From Apostichopus parvimensis (Eukaryota > Echinodermata > Holothuroidea > Aspidochirotida > Stichopodidae): a stretch of 25,788 bases of DNA. The notes under the pieces were generated by a model that was not told where the DNA came from, did not search any database, and saw nothing but the letters and a program-made list of their open reading frames with translations. The DNA lies in contig KN882547.1 in NCBI GenBank assembly GCA_000934455.1, positions 151,220 through 177,007 on the forward strand, given 5' to 3'. Of this stretch, positions 21,152-25,788 are shown in pieces. Position 1 is the first letter of the stretch; every line of letters starts with the position of its first letter. The position numbers and the translations under genes were made by a program.

Positions 21152-21192
<41 letters not shown>
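21136..21192. repeat. (AT)n microsatellite with palindromic ATACATATGTAT start
   Basis: An ACATATAC-type start centred on CATATG passes into more than 30 bases of uninterrupted AT dinucleotides. Confidence 0.9.
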
Positions 21193-21194
<2 letters not shown>

Positions 21195-21237
21195 GCCGTT
21201 AATTGGTTAATTAGAGCAGCTATAGCTAGCTATTTGT

Positions 21238-21447
21238 TTGCTCACTCCGTACATTTTTAAAGATGGTCACGTACCTGGGAAGTGTGAAAAACTGTTCATG
21301 AATAAAGACAATGAACGTTCTCCCGCGGATAATGGCATTAATGACTCCCAACGATTGATTAAAGGACAAGCAAGATGTTTAAAGACTATTAATCATTTAA
21401 ACGATAGAGATAATGAGAGTGAATATCAAACACGCGGTCGTGTCTGA
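21238..21447 (+). CDS. Weak hydrophilic open frame, possible exon, unrecognised
   Basis: A 69-codon plus-strand frame begins at TTG, with the first internal ATG near 21298, and ends at TGA. The peptide is hydrophilic, rich in Asn, Asp, Lys and Arg, with two cysteines, and has a fairly high share of codons starting with G. That is more protein-like than the other short frames in the window. There is no signal peptide, recognised domain or clear acceptor-donor pair. It could equally be chance. Confidence 0.12.
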   Translation: MLTPYIFKDGHVPGKCEKLFMNKDNERSPADNGINDSQRLIKGQARCLKTINHLNDRDNESEYQTRGRV

Positions 21448-22587
21448 CAAGCTCATTACTTACTAATAGTACTATGTAGAACAAGTCAATAACATGATCA
21501 CAAAATAAAAGGGGGGAATAACAAATAAAGAAACAGATAAGGATGGCAATGATTAAATTTGAACTAGGTAGAATTAGTTAATAATTTAACCTCGATTGAG
21601 CTGGGACAATATCAATGGGATCTCTAGAAACTGTTGGTTTCAAATTACAAATATCACACACAAAGTCATCCCCCCCCCAAAAAAAAACAGGAAGAAGGAA
21701 AAAGAATAGTATAGAAATTGAATTTTTAATTTTTTTAAAGTTATCGGAACAATACATTTTTTGGTATTTTTTTTAATCGTGTATGAATAGGATGTCAACT
21801 TTTTGTATCACATTCGAGTCTCTTTAACTCATCTTCAACTTTCACTTTTGGAACGGAATATTAGCTTCTTTTCGTGGAAAAACACGTCACCGTACAAAGT
21901 TAAGGCATCGACATGATTGTGATATTTTATAAAAGAGCAAGATTGTATTAATATAGAAACGTTAGGACAAAAAGTTAACTATGTTTGAACGCATGCACGC
22001 GCGCGTAATATATATATATATATATATATAAACAGATCCTCGAAAATTGAACGACGAAACCCTAAGTAAAAAATAAAACTCGAAATCTGAAATGTAAGAA
22101 ATAAAGCAGAAATATTAAGACTGATAAGAGGGAAGCGCAACTAAGACAGTCAATGCATTTATTGTTTTAAATATTATATTTTTCGTTTGTTATCTTTGTA
22201 TTGAACGGTGATCAATCCTATACACTATTTTCTGACGAGAAATATTTCACGGTCTGTTGAATTAGTTTGAATGTTAAGCAAACTGTAACCATGGTGATAT
22301 GAGACAAAACTTCATTTTCACAGAGAAGACATTCACGAAATGAAAAGTAAAAGATAAAACGAAAAATTGTGAGGATAAATATTGTTCTTCTTTTATTTAA
22401 TCTTTAAATATTGAAAAACCATTTCATTGATTTGAACATTATTGACTGAGTTTGCTCAAATATTCTAAATTAACGTTAATACATCGCAAAATTACGCAGA
22501 AAGAAAACTTTCGTCATGCAGTTGACGTCAGCAACAAACTTTCTTTGTTTTAACAAGAAGTGAAAAAAACGGTATAGTTGAGCAAAC
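21448..22587. other. AT-rich stretch, no supported gene
   Basis: It contains an A/C run near 21670, a GC-alternating plus AT tract (21991-22031) and a perfect CRE-type palindrome TGACGTCA at 22523-22530. The palindrome has no promoter context, so it is not called as regulatory. Confidence 0.45.
21991..22031. repeat. Alternating purine-pyrimidine tract (Z-DNA-prone) plus (AT)n
   Basis: GCATGCACGCGCGCGTA runs into about 22 bases of AT dinucleotides. Strict alternation including a CGCGCGCG core is the classic Z-DNA-prone pattern. Confidence 0.8.
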
Positions 22588-22756
22588 TTACCAATTCATG
22601 AGAACATTGACATTATTAATGTTACTTATATGCTTTGTCTGCAAGCGCAAAAGGACTTTGTGACGTTTCCACAAACGTAATGTAAATTTATTGTCAAGGG
22701 CACCGCCAACAGACAAACAGGAATTGCTAAACAACGGGAGATTGTCTTTATGAGCA

Positions 22757-22793
22757 CCCCCCTCCCCGCAACTCCCCACCCCCACCCCTCCCT
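22757..22793 (-). repeat. C-run tract (G-rich on the minus strand)
   Basis: At least four C-runs of four to six bases lie within 37 bases, giving quadruplex potential on the minus strand. The minus-strand frame 22588-22896 crosses it and is not called. Confidence 0.65.
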
Positions 22794-23024
22794 TCACTTG
22801 TAGACAGAACGTACTAAAACATCCTATAGTGTGCGGTACCTTAAAATATAACATGTACGTGCTGTACAACCTAACCAGTCGACATTTCTTCAACATTGTT
22901 TAAAAATCTGCAAAATATCGCACCAATTTTGCATCTAAAACAACCTCCATTTTACAAAAATGTCACAAAGGGTAAGGGGGAATTTCCACCCTTTGCACAC
23001 CTCCTCTGTACGACAAGATTTTAG

Positions 23025-23047
23025 CCCCCTCCCCCTCCCTCCCCCCT
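23025..23047 (-). repeat. C-run tract (G-rich on the minus strand)
   Basis: Runs of five, five, three and six Cs fall within 23 bases, making the minus strand quadruplex-prone. Confidence 0.7.
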
Positions 23048-23185
23048 CGGACAGAAATGGTGGTTGCGCCTCATGCCACTCAGTGAACTGTATAGATAAT
23101 TAGCAAGAACTGTCGTTATACATCGTCCAGAAATATACTGCTGATCATGTCTGTGAAACTGTACATTGTGATCATGTGCAGGTAT

Positions 23186-23330
23186 AATGTTGTATACAGT
23201 AAGTTAGAACATGTTGATTATTTGTTGACACTGAGAATGTTGTATTAGGTACATGACCGTGTTGATTACTTGTTTACTATATGACCAATTACAATGGATA
23301 ATGTTGAGCATTATATTGACTATGTTTACC
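23186..23330. repeat. Degenerate ~50-bp repeat, about 3 copies
   Basis: AATGTTGTAT.A followed by a .TGTTGATTA.TTGTT.AC block occurs at 23186 and again 50 bases later at 23236. A weaker AATGTTGA copy begins at about 23300. Similarity is partial. Confidence 0.45.
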
Positions 23331-23389
23331 AACTGTTGATTGATGCCAGTGCCGTTTGAATCTATCCAGTAACTGATTTTTCAGAGTTC

Positions 23390-23410
23390 AAAAAAAAAAA
23401 AAAAAAAAAA
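23390..23410 (+). repeat. Poly-A run (21 bases)
   Basis: This is an uninterrupted run of 21 As. No polyadenylation signal or target-site duplication is evident next to it, so a retroposed origin is not supported. Confidence 0.9.
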
Positions 23411-25788
23411 TCCACACCACCTGATTAAAAAAAAACCACCTTTCGTCCATCGAACCTGTCTCGTTATACGTGAGGCGCCATATAGCTGTCACAAGTTGAT
23501 TCCATTAGCCTATCAATGTAGGCCTATTGCTGGCCTCTCGAAGAACCAGACACGGTGATGTCCATTTCCGGCCAAATCGATGGAAATGATGGAAATTCGA
23601 GATATCCAAATATCATATGACATTTATGGTGTGTTATGTTTCACCACGTAATATACAGAGAACCTCATCTTTTTACATGATTTTAAGTTTTCGGCTTTTT
23701 TGATCATCTACATTAATGCTAGTATGAGGAATTTGAGCATTTAATTGAATCCAAGCATATATAGCCCTCTAAAAGTGATAAAGTTTTTCAAAATTGCTTT
23801 TCATGAGATTTTTAACCCTTATTATTTAACTCAGAAAGTTGACGAGGCTGAAATTACACCATCAAAAACAATGTTTGTGTCATAAATATGTCGGCTGCAA
23901 AGGAGTTGTAAATGGACAAGGTTTTACAGAGAAAGGACATCTTTTTTCTTTGTATTTTTTCATAGCACGTTAGGTCTTAAAATCTGAGTTTATTTATTGA
24001 TATGTTATAGTAACTCAACTACCCATCTGATGCGATTATATTTATTAACCTGATTCTGAGAAGGAGGATGGTTATGGTGCATTTGTTTAGCCGGGCAGAG
24101 AGTAAAGAGAGGTTTATCCCCTTCTTCCATCTGAGAGCAATGCATGGAATTACAAAGAGATTAAACAAGACAAGACATTGTAACGAGAATTGGAACAGTT
24201 AAGTTGATTCTAGCTCGTTACTTGAAGGGTACAATAACAGATGCTCCCCCAAGAAATGAACTCGATGTATTTTAGTTTATAGTAACTACTTTTATTTTAT
24301 ATATCAAGTGTAAAACACATTTACTTTTAGGAATTATGAAGATATCATATCACCGACGTCAACACAATATCATAGTGTTTGATGCCTATATAGGTGGCGT
24401 GAGGTTGGATGGGATGTGGTGGAGAGGGGTATAAGCGGGTCATATAGAACTATAAAGTTACTTGTAATGTGTAGGTTTGGTATTAGTAAAACGTAATTTA
24501 AATGCTCATATTTTAGAAATGCATTCCGCGAAATTTGAAGAAAATTCCATTAATTCAGCAATACAAATTTCAGGTATAAACTTTAGAAAAAGACTCTTGT
24601 TGAACACACAATCCGCACTTTTTCTTCGTTTTTTGGGTTTTTCGTAAAATTCCGCCAAGCATTGATGTATCTAATCATTTGTTTTCATAGCAATGTAGTA
24701 TTTTCAGCGTAAGTGGTACAGCCCAAAGGGAAGGTGAAAGTTGATTTATACTTTCAACAAACATTCCTTAATTTTTATTTTCCTTCTTTTTTTTTTGGCG
24801 TTAAACAAAAATAAAATAAATGTAGGTAGTTATTTTGTCTGATTCTTCCCTCGCTCGGTTTTACATAACCATCCAATATTCTCGTATTTCTTAAAACCAG
24901 GTTGGGTGAGTCCAATCGATGAGGGGTAGTATGACTCGTGCACTCTCCTTACCAGGAATTTAATCCGTGTTGACACTGGAAGTAACTTAAAGGATTTACT
25001 TCCCTTGTAATTCACCGTTTTTGGTTTTCCTTTGAATTTTAAATAAAAGCCCATTCGTCTCCTTCTACTGTTTTTTTTAGATTGATAAATGACCTGAATA
25101 AACTAGTAGCCTTAAGTATAATATTAATCTCTCGAGGTTTTCGTAAAGCCCTTATCTGCTTCTATAGAAATCTTGGGGGGGGGGGGGAGTTGGGGGAGGA
25201 AGAGCACGCAAAACCGAGATTATTGCAAACCTTGTCTCCATATAGGATATCCTGAGATTAGCGTACTTAATTAAGGAAGGAATCACCTTCGAGTAAAACC
25301 AAAAGTTCGATTGGTTTCGATGAAGCATCGAGCGAGAGTTTAGCGTTTAATGATTTCTATGCGCTCGTGGGTGTTATGTATACAATTCACCACTAACCTT
25401 AGTACCACTGTGAAACCTTCTGGGACTCTGAAAAATCGATGAAGGGGACGTTTTAATCCTATCATTCGACACGAAAAATGACGGAAACGTACCGTTCAGA
25501 TGGTTTTTTTTCCCACTAGCTTCATGTGGTTGTTTATCGAAGTTTACCTCAAGGTTAGATATTCGATCTTTAATCTTGAATGTTTAATGTCTTGAATTTC
25601 ACGGTTATATTTCAAAAGTATACTGGAAATAGGTATTGACATAGCCAATATTGTAAGAGTGTACTGTAAGGGGTAATTCTAAAGTTACCGATGTACGTAA
25701 TTGAAGTCTTAACAAGGGCAAACGGAGAGAAAAACAAATGAATTAATAAACAGCAACAGTACATCGATACTATGTAAGGTCAAAACAA
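23411..25788. other. AT-rich stretch to the end of the window, no supported gene
   Basis: It contains one TAGGCCTA palindrome (23519-23526), a G-run tract (25175-25199) and a 74-codon minus-strand frame with a true ATG (24830-25054). The frame encodes a Lys-rich peptide without a recognisable domain, signal peptide or splice context and is not called. No RNA gene is recognised. Confidence 0.45.
25175..25199 (+). repeat. G-run tract (quadruplex-prone)
   Basis: A run of thirteen Gs, then GGGGG and GG, falls within 25 bases. Confidence 0.7.

Noticed and set aside
22523..22530. Full CRE palindrome TGACGTCA as a promoter element
   Set aside because: An 8-mer is expected by chance about every 65 kb per strand in even-composition DNA, and there is no adjacent gene or TATA context to support function.
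23390..23410. Poly-A run as the tail of a processed pseudogene or SINE
   Set aside because: No upstream gene-like or tRNA-like body, no polyadenylation signal and no target-site duplication could be seen.
24830..25054. 74-codon minus-strand frame, or a tRNA-derived SINE around 24935-24980
   Set aside because: The frame has a true ATG but no domain or neighbours. The T-arm-like stretch is too degenerate, with no recognisable A and B boxes at proper spacing.

Overview
The window looks like a stretch of animal nuclear DNA, AT-rich (roughly one third G+C by eye) and almost entirely non-coding. There are no closely packed long ORFs, no ribosome-binding sites, no operons and no tRNA or rRNA genes. 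Its character comes from simple repeats, minisatellites, long G- and C-runs, a hAT-type transposon end and one exon-like ORF with splice signals. The palindrome TAGGCCTA is strongly over-represented. With the hAT terminus, this makes a marine invertebrate, perhaps an echinoderm such as a sea cucumber, my best guess. That is an inference, not a demonstration.

Layout. Positions 1-670 appear to be the inside and right end of a hAT-like transposon. Positions 671-2211 are unassigned, with CA-repeats and a short perfect hairpin. Positions 2212-2748 hold two diverged tandem copies of a ~240 bp sequence. The only convincing gene piece lies on the minus strand at 4366-4648. It is an exon coding for a signal peptide and a very acidic propeptide-like segment, with a good acceptor before it and a strong GTGAGT donor after it. 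A weak candidate for a later exon of the same gene is at 1698-1889.

Positions 4649-9310 are AT-rich and I see no gene there. Positions 9311-13735 contain three unrelated minisatellites: a 43 bp unit arranged as ~85 bp dimers, a ~59 bp unit, and a 22 bp unit built from two 11-mers. Each array is about 430-450 bp long. A 315 bp assembly gap (N) lies at 15400-15714. The rest (15715-25788) is AT-rich sequence with microsatellites, G/C-runs, a small inverted repeat with a third copy elsewhere, and one weak open frame at 21238-21447.

I found no complete gene and no recognisable multi-gene system. The items most worth following up are the secretory exon, the structure of the repeat arrays, an exact GGCCTA insertion inside one minisatellite unit, and a 14-nt match to the Tn5 mosaic end that may be a library artefact.
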